Assembly: GCA_023254175.1 (NCBI GenBank)
Contig: JALQYJ010000172.1
Span: 1 to 53,260 of the forward strand
DNA: 53,260 nt
DNA from: Runella sp.
GTDB lineage: Bacteria; Bacteroidota; Bacteroidia; Cytophagales; Spirosomataceae
Direction of reading: 5' to 3'
Shown here: positions 37,065 through 45,201 of the stretch, in pieces
How positions within the stretch are numbered: position 1 is the first letter of the stretch
How the letters are laid out: each line of letters starts with the position of its first letter
The notes under the pieces: generated by a model
What the model saw: the letters and a program-made list of their open reading frames with translations, nothing else
The model's database searches: none
What the model was told of the DNA's origin: nothing
Position numbers and translations under genes: made by a program

Positions 37065-39355
37065 TTGAACAAATTGTATCTAACACCTGCAAAAAAGCGA
37101 ATACCTTGGTTGGGCGCATATACATACGACGGGTCGAATGTCAACGCGTAGGGGTTATTCGGAGTCGGCACTACTTGCCCCGTCGCATCAAACGTTACTT
37201 GTTTATCAAATGGGTCAAAGGCGCGGGCAATGGCATCAGGAGATGGGGTAAAATTTAGTAGGTTTTTTACTCCCCCATAAATTTCCAACCCATTGTTAAA
37301 CTTCTTCCCTAATTGAATATTTTGGAGACTCCACCAAGGCGAATACTCAGGACGAGGATCAAGTGGCCCCAACACAGGCAGTTTCATGGGGCCGTACAAA
37401 TTGCCCGTGTAATCGACCGAAAGGCCAATTTGGGGGAAGGTATAAGAAACGGACCATACACCCGTAAATTTCTCCGTCAAAAGCTGGGTTTGCTTCACCA
37501 GCATTCCGCTGCCGTCGTCTTCGCGCTGGAATACATCCATAACTGTTGCTCCCGTCATAAATTTGAGTCCGTTGGCCAACGATACGTCAATATTTAACGA
37601 TAATCCGCGCGAAACCGCATTTCCGATCAGGTTACTGTAAATGATTTTGTTAGGGTCAGTGAGGTAATCAGGAATGATACGGTTATTAAAAAACGTATAG
37701 AAAGCCGTTGCATCCAGTCCTACGTATCCGCCATTGCCCAAGAAAAACTTCCGTACGTAATTGACGTTCCCATTCCAAGAGCGTTCGGGTTTCAACTCTT
37801 CCGTAAATTCAACTTTGCGAGCTCCCGTCAAAGCAGCGTGGTCTTCGGTGAATACGTTTGCTACCCGATACCCATTCCCAACGCTTGCCCGCAACACGTT
37901 TTTCTTGTCGGTAGAAGTCCATTTATAGTTCAAACGAGGAGTAAAAATGCTTCCGTGAATCGAATTATAGTCATAGCGAGCCCCTACCAATAATTTATGG
38001 TTGGCTGTTAGCGTGATTTCATCTTGTACAAATAACCCAGGCAATAGCACTTTAGACGGCGCATTTTTACCGTCAGCATTGGTGGCAGGGGTATTATCAT
38101 CGTAAAAAGTGTAGCGTAAGGCCGTTCCTACCAACAAATCGTGGCGCTCTTTGAGTTTTTTATCCCACGTAAATTGGCCAAAACCAATGTACTGCTGCGC
38201 TTGGTACGGAGTTGTTCCGTAGTACGAATCCTGCAAATGCCCATTGGCCGAAAACTGAAACGTTACCTTTTCTTTCATGGGCAATTGATACGCTCCAATC
38301 ACCTCCCAACGCTTGGTATTGATACTTTCGGCGTAAATCTCATTACTTCCACGGTATTTAGGCGTCCACTGAGTTTGCCCTCCCCAACGGTCTTCATAGA
38401 CGTAGCGCCCACCTAGCGTAAACACCCGATTATCTTTGCGGTCGATGCTGAATTTATTAAAAAGTGAGATTCGATTTTGAAGCGTAATGTCCGTAAAACC
38501 ATCGCTATTTTTATCGGTGGGGCGTTGGAAATTAAAGTAGTTAAGCCCAAACAATGACTGGATTTTTTCGCCCAACTTATACTTTAACCCCAAGTCTGCG
38601 TTGAATTCTGCCCACGAAGTTCCCATCACATCTGCCGAAACCAAAGGCGCCGACGACGGCTTTTTGGTGATGACGTTGATTAAACCTCCCACCGCTTCCG
38701 AACCATACAAAGTAGAGGCAGGCCCTTTCACTACCTCAACCCGTTCGATAAGCGCACTTGGAATCCCGCTCAACCCATATACCGTCGAAAGTCCTGATAC
38801 AATGGGCATTCCATCAATCATAATCATGGTATAGGGACCTTCCAAACCATTGATGTGAATATCGCCCGTGTTACAGACGTTGCAGTTCAACTGCGGACGA
38901 ATCCCGTTAATATTCTGTAATGATTCAAATAAGTTGGGAACAGGATTTCGCTTAAAAAATACAGGGGTGTAAATTTCGACAGGAACAGGGCTGTCTAGTT
39001 TTGAGACTTCTTTCATCGTTCCTGTAACTACAACTTCGGCCAACGAATTTTCTAACTCTTCGGTTTGTAGTGTCAATTCTTGAAAAAATTTAGCCTCCGA
39101 AATGATTACGGCCTTGGTAATGGTACGGTATCCAATGGCCGAAATCACCAACTGATACGAACCGTATTTGACGTTTTTAATTTCGAATACCCCTTTTTCA
39201 TCGGTCGTAGTACCGTATTGGGTGTTTTTCAAAGCTGCCGTTCCAAACTCCAGAGGTTTACCTTTGACAGTTACCGTTCCTCGAATACTTCCAGTTTGTG
39301 CGAAAATAATGGTTGAGACTAGCAATGACGCTAGTAATAAGAAAAAATGCTTCAT
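37061..39355 (-). CDS. TonB-dependent outer-membrane receptor
   Basis: This 764-residue receptor has a signal peptide (1-20), a carboxypeptidase-regulatory-like domain (about 22-105), a plug (about 115-235) and a 22-strand beta-barrel to the C-terminus. The plug has IERVEVVKGPASTLYGSEAVGGLINVITKKP. It also has Cys158 and Cys161 in QLNCNVCNTGDIHI, a CxxC not expected in SusC-type sugar receptors. The type is a BtuB/FepA-like single receptor without a SusD partner. Its position between a coupled thioredoxin-like gene and a metal RND efflux operon makes metal or metal-chelate uptake the best guess. The start MKHFFLLLAS at 39355 gives the signal peptide. Confidence 0.9.
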   Translation of the reverse strand: MKHFFLLLASLLVSTIIFAQTGSIRGTVTVKGKPLEFGTAALKNTQYGTTTDEKGVFEIKNVKYGSYQLVISAIGYRTITKAVIISEAKFFQELTLQTEELENSLAEVVVTGTMKEVSKLDSPVPVEIYTPVFFKRNPVPNLFESLQNINGIRPQLNCNVCNTGDIHINGLEGPYTMIMIDGMPIVSGLSTVYGLSGIPSALIERVEVVKGPASTLYGSEAVGGLINVITKKPSSAPLVSADVMGTSWAEFNADLGLKYKLGEKIQSLFGLNYFNFQRPTDKNSDGFTDITLQNRISLFNKFSIDRKDNRVFTLGGRYVYEDRWGGQTQWTPKYRGSNEIYAESINTKRWEVIGAYQLPMKEKVTFQFSANGHLQDSYYGTTPYQAQQYIGFGQFTWDKKLKERHDLLVGTALRYTFYDDNTPATNADGKNAPSKVLLPGLFVQDEITLTANHKLLVGARYDYNSIHGSIFTPRLNYKWTSTDKKNVLRASVGNGYRVANVFTEDHAALTGARKVEFTEELKPERSWNGNVNYVRKFFLGNGGYVGLDATAFYTFFNNRIIPDYLTDPNKIIYSNLIGNAVSRGLSLNIDVSLANGLKFMTGATVMDVFQREDDGSGMLVKQTQLLTEKFTGVWSVSYTFPQIGLSVDYTGNLYGPMKLPVLGPLDPRPEYSPWWSLQNIQLGKKFNNGLEIYGGVKNLLNFTPSPDAIARAFDPFDKQVTFDATGQVVPTPNNPYALTFDPSYVYAPNQGIRFFAGVRYNLFK

Positions 39356-39605
39356 TGTGAGAATGCCGTTAGGAATGATATGAACAGGCATTCGGTGACG
39401 TTTTCTGTTTTCACAGAATGACTACGCTCCGAAGTACCTACATGAAATGATAATAGAATGGGTCAATGATAGCCACAGCACTACGCGTGGATGACAGACA
39501 ACAAGATTAAAAGGAGAAATAACCTTCGTTTTGAAGGAACGGAATAAATACACACGCACTTTTACCCGTTTGATAAAACCGATTTTACGTAGTTATGTAT
39601 GTGAT
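39356..39605. other. Leader region of the TonB receptor gene
   Basis: These 250 bases lie between the small His-containing gene and the receptor. I looked for a cobalamin-type riboswitch and found no convincing core; only short stems occur (for example CCTTC/GAAGG near 39523-39537). A promoter is expected here but is not clear. Confidence 0.4.
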
Positions 39606-40007
39606 TTATTGCCCATCAAAGAAGTCTATTGATTGAGGAGTAGGTGGCCCTCGAAGGGAGAAATCCCCGAAAAAAGGAGTTCGATAGGCTGCTAATAAGT
39701 AAAATGAGGTACGTGGCGAATAATTGGAAACCAACCGCTTCAAAACTGCCAATGCCACCGATAACGTAAGTGCGGCGTAGGTAGCGTTGGTCAACGAATC
39801 CAGCAAAAACAATTCGTTTTTGGTGTGGTCGTTGGGCTGAAAAGGCGAATTGGAATTAGAGTTTTTGTAAGGGTGAGCGTGAGTAATAATCTTTCCACTT
39901 GAAAGCTTGTGCGCATGACGAAACACAATGCTATTGAGCAGCATCAAGGTGAATATCACCAAGAAGCCCTGCGCAATGATTTGTCGTATGCGTTGATGAA
40001 ACAGCAT
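39606..40007 (-). CDS. Small His-containing membrane protein
   Basis: This 133-residue protein has an N-terminal hydrophobic segment (about 10-28), then RHAHKLSSGKIITHAHPYKN with two His-x-His pairs that could bind metal. A second hydrophobic stretch follows (about 72-90), and a Pro-rich tail ends the protein. I do not recognise a named family, but similar small His-bearing proteins sit beside TonB metal receptors in Bacteroidota. It precedes the TonB receptor on the same strand. Metal binding is inferred from the residues and context. Confidence 0.65.
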   Translation of the reverse strand: MLFHQRIRQIIAQGFLVIFTLMLLNSIVFRHAHKLSSGKIITHAHPYKNSNSNSPFQPNDHTKNELFLLDSLTNATYAALTLSVALAVLKRLVSNYSPRTSFYLLAAYRTPFFGDFSLRGPPTPQSIDFFDGQ

Positions 40008-40292
40008 GAAGTGGATAATTATTTCGTAAATCTAACTAGTATCCACGAGAAAAAGTTTATCCCTCACGAATAATTAGCAATTTCTGCTGTTTTTTCTACT
40101 TTCCTAATAATCTCTTGTAAACTTTCTATAAAACAAGTTTCTGAGGGGGCACAGATAAATATGGAAATCGGGCTACTGGCACTTTTGGTAAAAATGAAAA
40201 TCTTAGATTATTTAATTACGATAAAATTGATGTTTTAACCAACGACTTTATCAAAAATTAGCCATCGACCCTGCGTTTATTTTAGAACATGC
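40008..40292. other. Intergenic region with a short relic frame
   Basis: This region lies between the small His-containing gene and cusA. Its second half holds a plus-strand protein-like frame (40151-40297, listed separately). The first half shows no gene. Confidence 0.4.
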
Positions 40293-40297
40293 CTAAA
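40151..40297 (+). pseudogene. Possible 3' relic of an unknown gene
   Basis: The plus strand reads 36 sense codons from an upstream TGA (TDKYGNRATGTFGKNENLRL, then FNYDKIDVLTNDFIKN), a TAG at 40259, then AIDPAFILEHA and TAA. The composition is protein-like and the frame runs opposite to its neighbours. It has no start codon and overlaps the end of cusA by five bases. The family is unknown. Confidence 0.3.
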
Positions 40298-43200
40298 ACT
40301 CCCAAACCTTATTTTTCTCTTTAAAATAAGTGTCAAGGGCTTTTTCTCCAAAAACATAAAATACAACGGGCGTTACCACCATATCAAGTAAAGTACTCGA
40401 AATCAATCCCCCCAAAATAACCGTCGCCACCGGGTAGAGAATTTCTTTCCCTGCGGCTTGAGAGTCGAGGGTAAGGGGAATGAGCGCTAAGGCTGCCACC
40501 AAGGCCGTCATCAGGACTGGAACGAGGCGTTCGAGCGAACCACGGATAATCAACTCTTTTCCGAAATGTTCTCCTTCGTGCTCAACGAGATGGATGTAAT
40601 GCGAAATCATCATGATACCGTTGCGGCTTGCGATTCCTGTTAGGGTAATAAAACCTACCAACGTTGCGACCGAAAACACCCCTCCTGAAAGCAATACCGC
40701 CACAACACTCCCCACCAGCGCCAAAGGAACACTGAGCATGATTTGAAATACAATGCGGCTTGATTTGAAATGGGTAAAAAGCACCAAGAAAATACTGATA
40801 ATAGAAATAAGACTCAGTAAACCAATCAATTGCGTCGCCGATTCTTGGCTCTCAATGAGTCCCGAATAAACGACATACGTTCCTTGGGCAAGTTGCAATT
40901 TACCCACTTGCTTTTTTATTTCTTCGACAGTACTTCCCAAATCTCGTTCTTGGACATTGGCCGAAATCACCATACGCCGCTGGGTATTTTCGTGCATCAC
41001 TTGGTTGACGGTGACGGTTTGCTCAATGTCAGCAATCTGTTCCAAAGGCACTAATGTTCCGTCAGGAGTACTGATTTGAGTGCTGCGAATCGCTTCGAGG
41101 TTAGAACGTTCATGTTCGTTGGCACGAATGAGAATATCAAACGTTTTTTGTCCGTCGTAAATCTGCCCCGTTACTTTTCCGTTGTAAAACACCTCCAGTT
41201 CTTCGACCACTTTTCCAGCCTGCAATCCAAAACGTTGGAGCGCGTCACGTTTGATGCGAATCTGCAACTGAGGCACCATCACTTGACGCTCGATACTCAA
41301 GTCCACTACTCCCTCAACGCCTTGCATCACATTTTTGATTTTTCCTGCGGTGGTACGAAGTTCGGCTAAATCATTTCCGTAGAGTTTAAGCGCTATTTGC
41401 GCCTGTACTCCCGAAAGTAAATGTTCAATTCGATGCGAAATCGGTTGCCCTACCACAATAGTAACGCCTTTCATCACCGACAGTTTTTCACGAATGTCGG
41501 CAATGATTTCATCCCGACTTCGCTTGGTATCAGGTTTTAATGCTACTTCAATTTCAGAACGGCTGACGGGTTCTACGTGCTCGTCAAGTTCGGCTCGACC
41601 CGTGCGGCGACTGGCATATTCTACCTCGGGGACTTCCAACATGCGTTTTTCAGCCAATATCCCCAACCGATTCGATTCCTCCAACGAAGTTCCAGGCGGA
41701 GCAATGAGGTTAATAGTGAATGAGCCTTCGTTGAAAGGTGGCAAAAACTCGGTTCCTAAAAAAGGAAGTGTACCGACCGAAGCCATAATCAACAATATCG
41801 CCGTAACTAGAATGGCCTTGGGCCGCTGCAATGCCCACTGCAAAAGCTTAGTATCCTGTTTTTTAAGCCACCGCACCAGCCCCCCGTCCCCCGATGGGGG
41901 GGTAAAAATAGCTCCCCGATTGAGGGATGGGGGGCTTAGATAACTACACAACACAGGCGTAACAGTAAGCGATACCAGCAATGAAGCACTAATCGAAGTG
42001 ATGTAAGCCAACCCCAACGGCGCAAAAATTCGTCCTTCGACGCCTTCCATAAAAAACAACGGCACAAATACGAGAACGACAATGACGGTGGCATAAACAA
42101 TCGAATTGCGGACTTCAGAACTGGCCTCATATACCACCCGAAGCGTTGATTTAGGATTACCTACGGCTTGGTTTTCTTTCAAACGTCGAAAAACATTTTC
42201 GACATCGACAATCGCATCATCAACCAACTCGCCGATGGCAATGGCCAGCCCGCCCAACGTCAGGGTATTGATGGAAATATCAAATAATTGAAAAATAATG
42301 GCCGTCATCACCAGCGACAGCGGAATGGCCGTCAGTGTAATAACCGTCGTACGGAGATTCATCAAAAACAGGAATAAAATCACCACCACTAATATAAACC
42401 CATCCCTCAATGCCTCGGTAACGTTGTGAATGGCGTTTTCAATAAATGATTTTTGCTGAAAAATCTTCGGATTCAACGACACATCTCGCGGTAACGCAGG
42501 CCGAAGTTCTAGGCAGGCTTTTTCTACCTCATCGGTCAAGGCCACAGTGTTGGCACCTGGTTGTTTTTCTACCGCCATAATCACCGCAGGCTTTCCGTTG
42601 ATGCTTCCGTCGCCTCGCTTAAAGGCCGCCCCCAATTTTACATCGGCCACTTGCTTGAGTAGCACAGGTTGACCATGTCGGCTGGTTACGACCGTATTGG
42701 CCAAATCGTCCAGCGATTCAGCCCGACCTACGTTTCGAATCAAGACTTCAGAACCGTATTCGTAGTAAAAATTACCTGTGGTATTACGCGATGAAAGCGA
42801 CAATGCTTGTTCCACTTCATCAAGCCCTACGCCAAATTGTTTGAGCTTTATACTCGACACTTGCACTTGGTACTGCAAACGGTCCCCCCCAATCGGAATG
42901 ACTTGCGCCACTCCTTTGATGGTCAACAATCGGCGCCGAACGGTAAAATCGGCCAAGGTTCGAAGTTCGGCAGGCGAAGTGCTGTCTGCGCTCATTCCGA
43001 CGTACATAAACTGCCCCATTACCGACGAAATAGGCCCCATAATCGGCTTAATTCCGTTAGGTAAAGTCACGGTTTGGAGCTTTTCGGCCACCAACTGCCG
43101 CGCTCGGTAAATTTCGGTGTTCCAGTCAAACTCCACATAGACCATCCCCAAGCCAATCGCCGAACTACTTCGCACCGACTCTACGCCTGGCGCACCATTG

Positions 43201-43418
43201 AGAGCCGTTTCAACGGGTAGCACAACTTGAGTTTCTATTTCTTCGGGAGCTAAACCGTTAGATTCCAAAAATATCGTCACGCGGGCACGGTTCAGGTCGG
43301 GCAATACATCAATGGGCAGCCGAATCGCCGTATAGGATCCTCCAACCAACAATATCCCCGCAAACGCCAATACAATCAGCCGATTGTTTAGCGAAAATTT
43401 TATGAGCGTATTGAGCAT
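40293..43418 (-). CDS. Heavy-metal RND efflux pump (CusA/CzcA family)
   Basis: This 1041-residue inner-membrane pump of the HME-RND class exports metal ions from periplasm or cytosol through a trans-envelope channel. Twelve membrane segments are expected, with two large periplasmic loops. The membrane relay segment is GELVDDAIVDVEN (396-408) with Asp400, Asp401 and Asp405. This differs from the GAxxDAA form of CusA and the DFG-DGA form of CzcA, so the metal is not assignable. Residues 495-514 come from a palindromic DNA insert (41878-41936) just before the central cytosolic helix. The start lies one base after the end of the adaptor gene, completing a tolC-cusB-cusA operon. Confidence 0.92.
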   Translation of the reverse strand: MLNTLIKFSLNNRLIVLAFAGILLVGGSYTAIRLPIDVLPDLNRARVTIFLESNGLAPEEIETQVVLPVETALNGAPGVESVRSSSAIGLGMVYVEFDWNTEIYRARQLVAEKLQTVTLPNGIKPIMGPISSVMGQFMYVGMSADSTSPAELRTLADFTVRRRLLTIKGVAQVIPIGGDRLQYQVQVSSIKLKQFGVGLDEVEQALSLSSRNTTGNFYYEYGSEVLIRNVGRAESLDDLANTVVTSRHGQPVLLKQVADVKLGAAFKRGDGSINGKPAVIMAVEKQPGANTVALTDEVEKACLELRPALPRDVSLNPKIFQQKSFIENAIHNVTEALRDGFILVVVILFLFLMNLRTTVITLTAIPLSLVMTAIIFQLFDISINTLTLGGLAIAIGELVDDAIVDVENVFRRLKENQAVGNPKSTLRVVYEASSEVRNSIVYATVIVVLVFVPLFFMEGVEGRIFAPLGLAYITSISASLLVSLTVTPVLCSYLSPPSLNRGAIFTPPSGDGGLVRWLKKQDTKLLQWALQRPKAILVTAILLIMASVGTLPFLGTEFLPPFNEGSFTINLIAPPGTSLEESNRLGILAEKRMLEVPEVEYASRRTGRAELDEHVEPVSRSEIEVALKPDTKRSRDEIIADIREKLSVMKGVTIVVGQPISHRIEHLLSGVQAQIALKLYGNDLAELRTTAGKIKNVMQGVEGVVDLSIERQVMVPQLQIRIKRDALQRFGLQAGKVVEELEVFYNGKVTGQIYDGQKTFDILIRANEHERSNLEAIRSTQISTPDGTLVPLEQIADIEQTVTVNQVMHENTQRRMVISANVQERDLGSTVEEIKKQVGKLQLAQGTYVVYSGLIESQESATQLIGLLSLISIISIFLVLFTHFKSSRIVFQIMLSVPLALVGSVVAVLLSGGVFSVATLVGFITLTGIASRNGIMMISHYIHLVEHEGEHFGKELIIRGSLERLVPVLMTALVAALALIPLTLDSQAAGKEILYPVATVILGGLISSTLLDMVVTPVVFYVFGEKALDTYFKEKNKVWEF
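41878..41936. repeat. 59-bp palindromic element inside cusA
   Basis: Terminal inverted arms AGCCCCCCGTCCC (41878-41890) and GGGATGGGGGGCT (41924-41936) match at 12 of 13 positions. An inner CCCCCGATGGGGG (41889-41901 region) forms a second hairpin. The element is G/C-homopolymeric, unlike the flanking gene, and is read through in frame as about 20 residues rich in Ser, Pro and Gly. Confidence 0.75.
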
Positions 43419-43419
43419 A

Positions 43420-45201
43420 TTACTGGTTTAGGAAAATCATTTTCAATTGATACGAAGAAGTAACTACTACTTTTTCTCCCGAATGTACCCCCTTCAAAAT
43501 GGTCGTAGATGCTCCGTTGTTGTTTCCAATCGCCACATATTCCACCCTAAAACGTTCGGGCGACTCTTTTACAAACACACAAGGTTTACCGTTGAGCTGG
43601 CTTAGTGCGCTATTGGGCAACGCCAACGTCCGATTTTCGTCGCGTGCTTGCGCCCGCACGGTCACGTATTCGCCAATTTTAAAATCACCGTCGGGATTTT
43701 CAACTTCAAAAAGCATTTTTTGTGATTGGTTAGCATTTACGACTTGCGCCCCCGACAGTAACCGCACTCGGCTGGTTTTATGCTTTTCACTATCTCGCTG
43801 GCATTCCACCTCAAAGCCCGTTCCCAAACGGACTTTGTCGGCATCTTGTTCAAATACCTGTGTTTCCACATACACTTTGCTGAGATTAGTAATAGTAAAA
43901 AGCGTTTCGCCTGTTCCCACTGTCGAGCCAATAGCCACCGCAAACGGTGCCACTACGCCCGAAATCGGTGCCGTAAGCGCGACCAAACGGCTATTTCCTT
44001 TGCCATTTTTAGCAATGTTATTAAACACTTTAAGGTTTTCCTGCACCTTGCGAAGGCGGGCTTCAGCTTCGACTATGTCACGTTTGGCAGCAATGTCTTC
44101 AATTTTTTTTAAGCGTTCATACTCCTTTTGAGCCGTCGCCAATTCAACTTCTAAGTTGTTACGTTCGGCTTGCAAACTCACTTGCGTGCTGGCGTCGATG
44201 GTCTGTTCCACAACCGCCAACGTCTGTCCTTTGTTGACACGCTGCCCAACCCGAGTCGTTAGCGACACAATGCGCCCCACTTGTGGCGTTTGCACCACCG
44301 CCATTCCTGTGGAAGCAGGAATCACCGTTCCATACAGCTGGGTAGTTTCGCGGAAGTTGCCCGTTTCAACAGGATTGGTCAGTACTTCAAACAAAAATTG
44401 TGTCTCTTTTGGTACGTCAAACGCATCACCATTTGTTTGCTGCACTCCTGTCTTTGGCTCACTTTCATGCTCATGGTCTTCTTGGGCTTGACTAGGCTGA
44501 TAGGTTGGAAAAAAGCAAGTACCAATGAGAAGAATCGAAAAAAGGGTTCGATTTTTCTTCATGGCCAAAAACATAGCGATTAAACCGATTACCAAACCAC
44601 CACCAAACATCACCCACATCCGCCAATTACCTATTTGCCAGTCAATCGTTTGTTCATTGGCTTCCTCGTGAGCGTGCTCCGACTCGTCGTGGCCTACCAA
44701 TACCCCTTTCAATATCATCAAATCGGGGCCATTAATGCCTTCAATTTTAGCGGTGAGTGAAAAGATACGCTCACGACTAAACCGCGACGTAACCTCATAA
44801 ATACCCGCCTCTTTGGGTTTTATGTCAAACGTCGCTTTGGAATCTAACGAGGCCGAAAGTACGATTTTCGCATTGCTAATAGGTCGATTGGTGACAGGGT
44901 CAGCGACGTATAGCGTCATTTTTCCCACTTCATTAGCATGAAGGTGCTCGTATTTTAGCACCAACTCATAGCGATCCGAAACCGCCTCGACTTTTTTCAC
45001 TTTGATGGTCTCAGCAGCTGGCTCATGAACTCCATGGTCATCGTGCATGGTACCATCGGCGTGCATGTGCTGAGCGTAAGTAGAGCCCCCCATTCCCCAG
45101 AGGAAGCATATCAACAAACAAATAAGCTTATTTAAGCCTACAAAGAGACCTCTAACAATTCCCCCATCGGGGTTGAGGTGGCTACTATCTATCTTTTTCA
45201 T
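43420..45201 (-). CDS. RND efflux periplasmic adaptor with extra N-terminal module
   Basis: This 593-residue protein looks like two secreted modules joined. Residues 20-44 form a signal segment, followed by a His-rich stretch (HMHADGTMHDDHGVHE) and a beta domain (about 70-170), then HDESEHAHEE, a membrane segment (about 194-213) and a second signal-like hydrophobic run (220-240, ending PSQAQ). A further His cluster (EDHEHE) precedes a standard CusB/HlyD adaptor (about 265-593) with barrel-sandwich halves around a coiled coil (about 340-390). The adaptor links the inner pump to TolC. Residues 7-18 are encoded by a fragment related to the palindromic element in cusA. Its ATG overlaps the tolC stop. 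Confidence 0.9.
   Translation of the reverse strand: MKKIDSSHLNPDGGIVRGLFVGLNKLICLLICFLWGMGGSTYAQHMHADGTMHDDHGVHEPAAETIKVKKVEAVSDRYELVLKYEHLHANEVGKMTLYVADPVTNRPISNAKIVLSASLDSKATFDIKPKEAGIYEVTSRFSRERIFSLTAKIEGINGPDLMILKGVLVGHDESEHAHEEANEQTIDWQIGNWRMWVMFGGGLVIGLIAMFLAMKKNRTLFSILLIGTCFFPTYQPSQAQEDHEHESEPKTGVQQTNGDAFDVPKETQFLFEVLTNPVETGNFRETTQLYGTVIPASTGMAVVQTPQVGRIVSLTTRVGQRVNKGQTLAVVEQTIDASTQVSLQAERNNLEVELATAQKEYERLKKIEDIAAKRDIVEAEARLRKVQENLKVFNNIAKNGKGNSRLVALTAPISGVVAPFAVAIGSTVGTGETLFTITNLSKVYVETQVFEQDADKVRLGTGFEVECQRDSEKHKTSRVRLLSGAQVVNANQSQKMLFEVENPDGDFKIGEYVTVRAQARDENRTLALPNSALSQLNGKPCVFVKESPERFRVEYVAIGNNNGASTTILKGVHSGEKVVVTSSYQLKMIFLNQ
45149..45183. repeat. Partial palindromic element at the start of cusB
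   Basis: The segment contains CCCCCATCGGGG (45161-45172) and flanks related to the element at 41878-41936. On the coding strand it yields HLNPDGGIVRG, which resembles SLNRG and PPSGDGGLVR of the cusA insert. Confidence 0.5.

Noticed and set aside
39356-39605. Possible cobalamin riboswitch before the TonB receptor
   Set aside because: A GCCAC-like string exists near 39470 but the conserved B12-box and multi-stem core are missing.
41877-41937. The G/C-rich stretch in cusA taken as a sequencing error or frameshift
   Set aside because: The frame stays open through it and the palindromic order is too regular for random error.
41076-44131. Several long plus-strand frames across cusA and cusB
   Set aside because: They are antisense shadows of strongly supported genes and carry no family motif.
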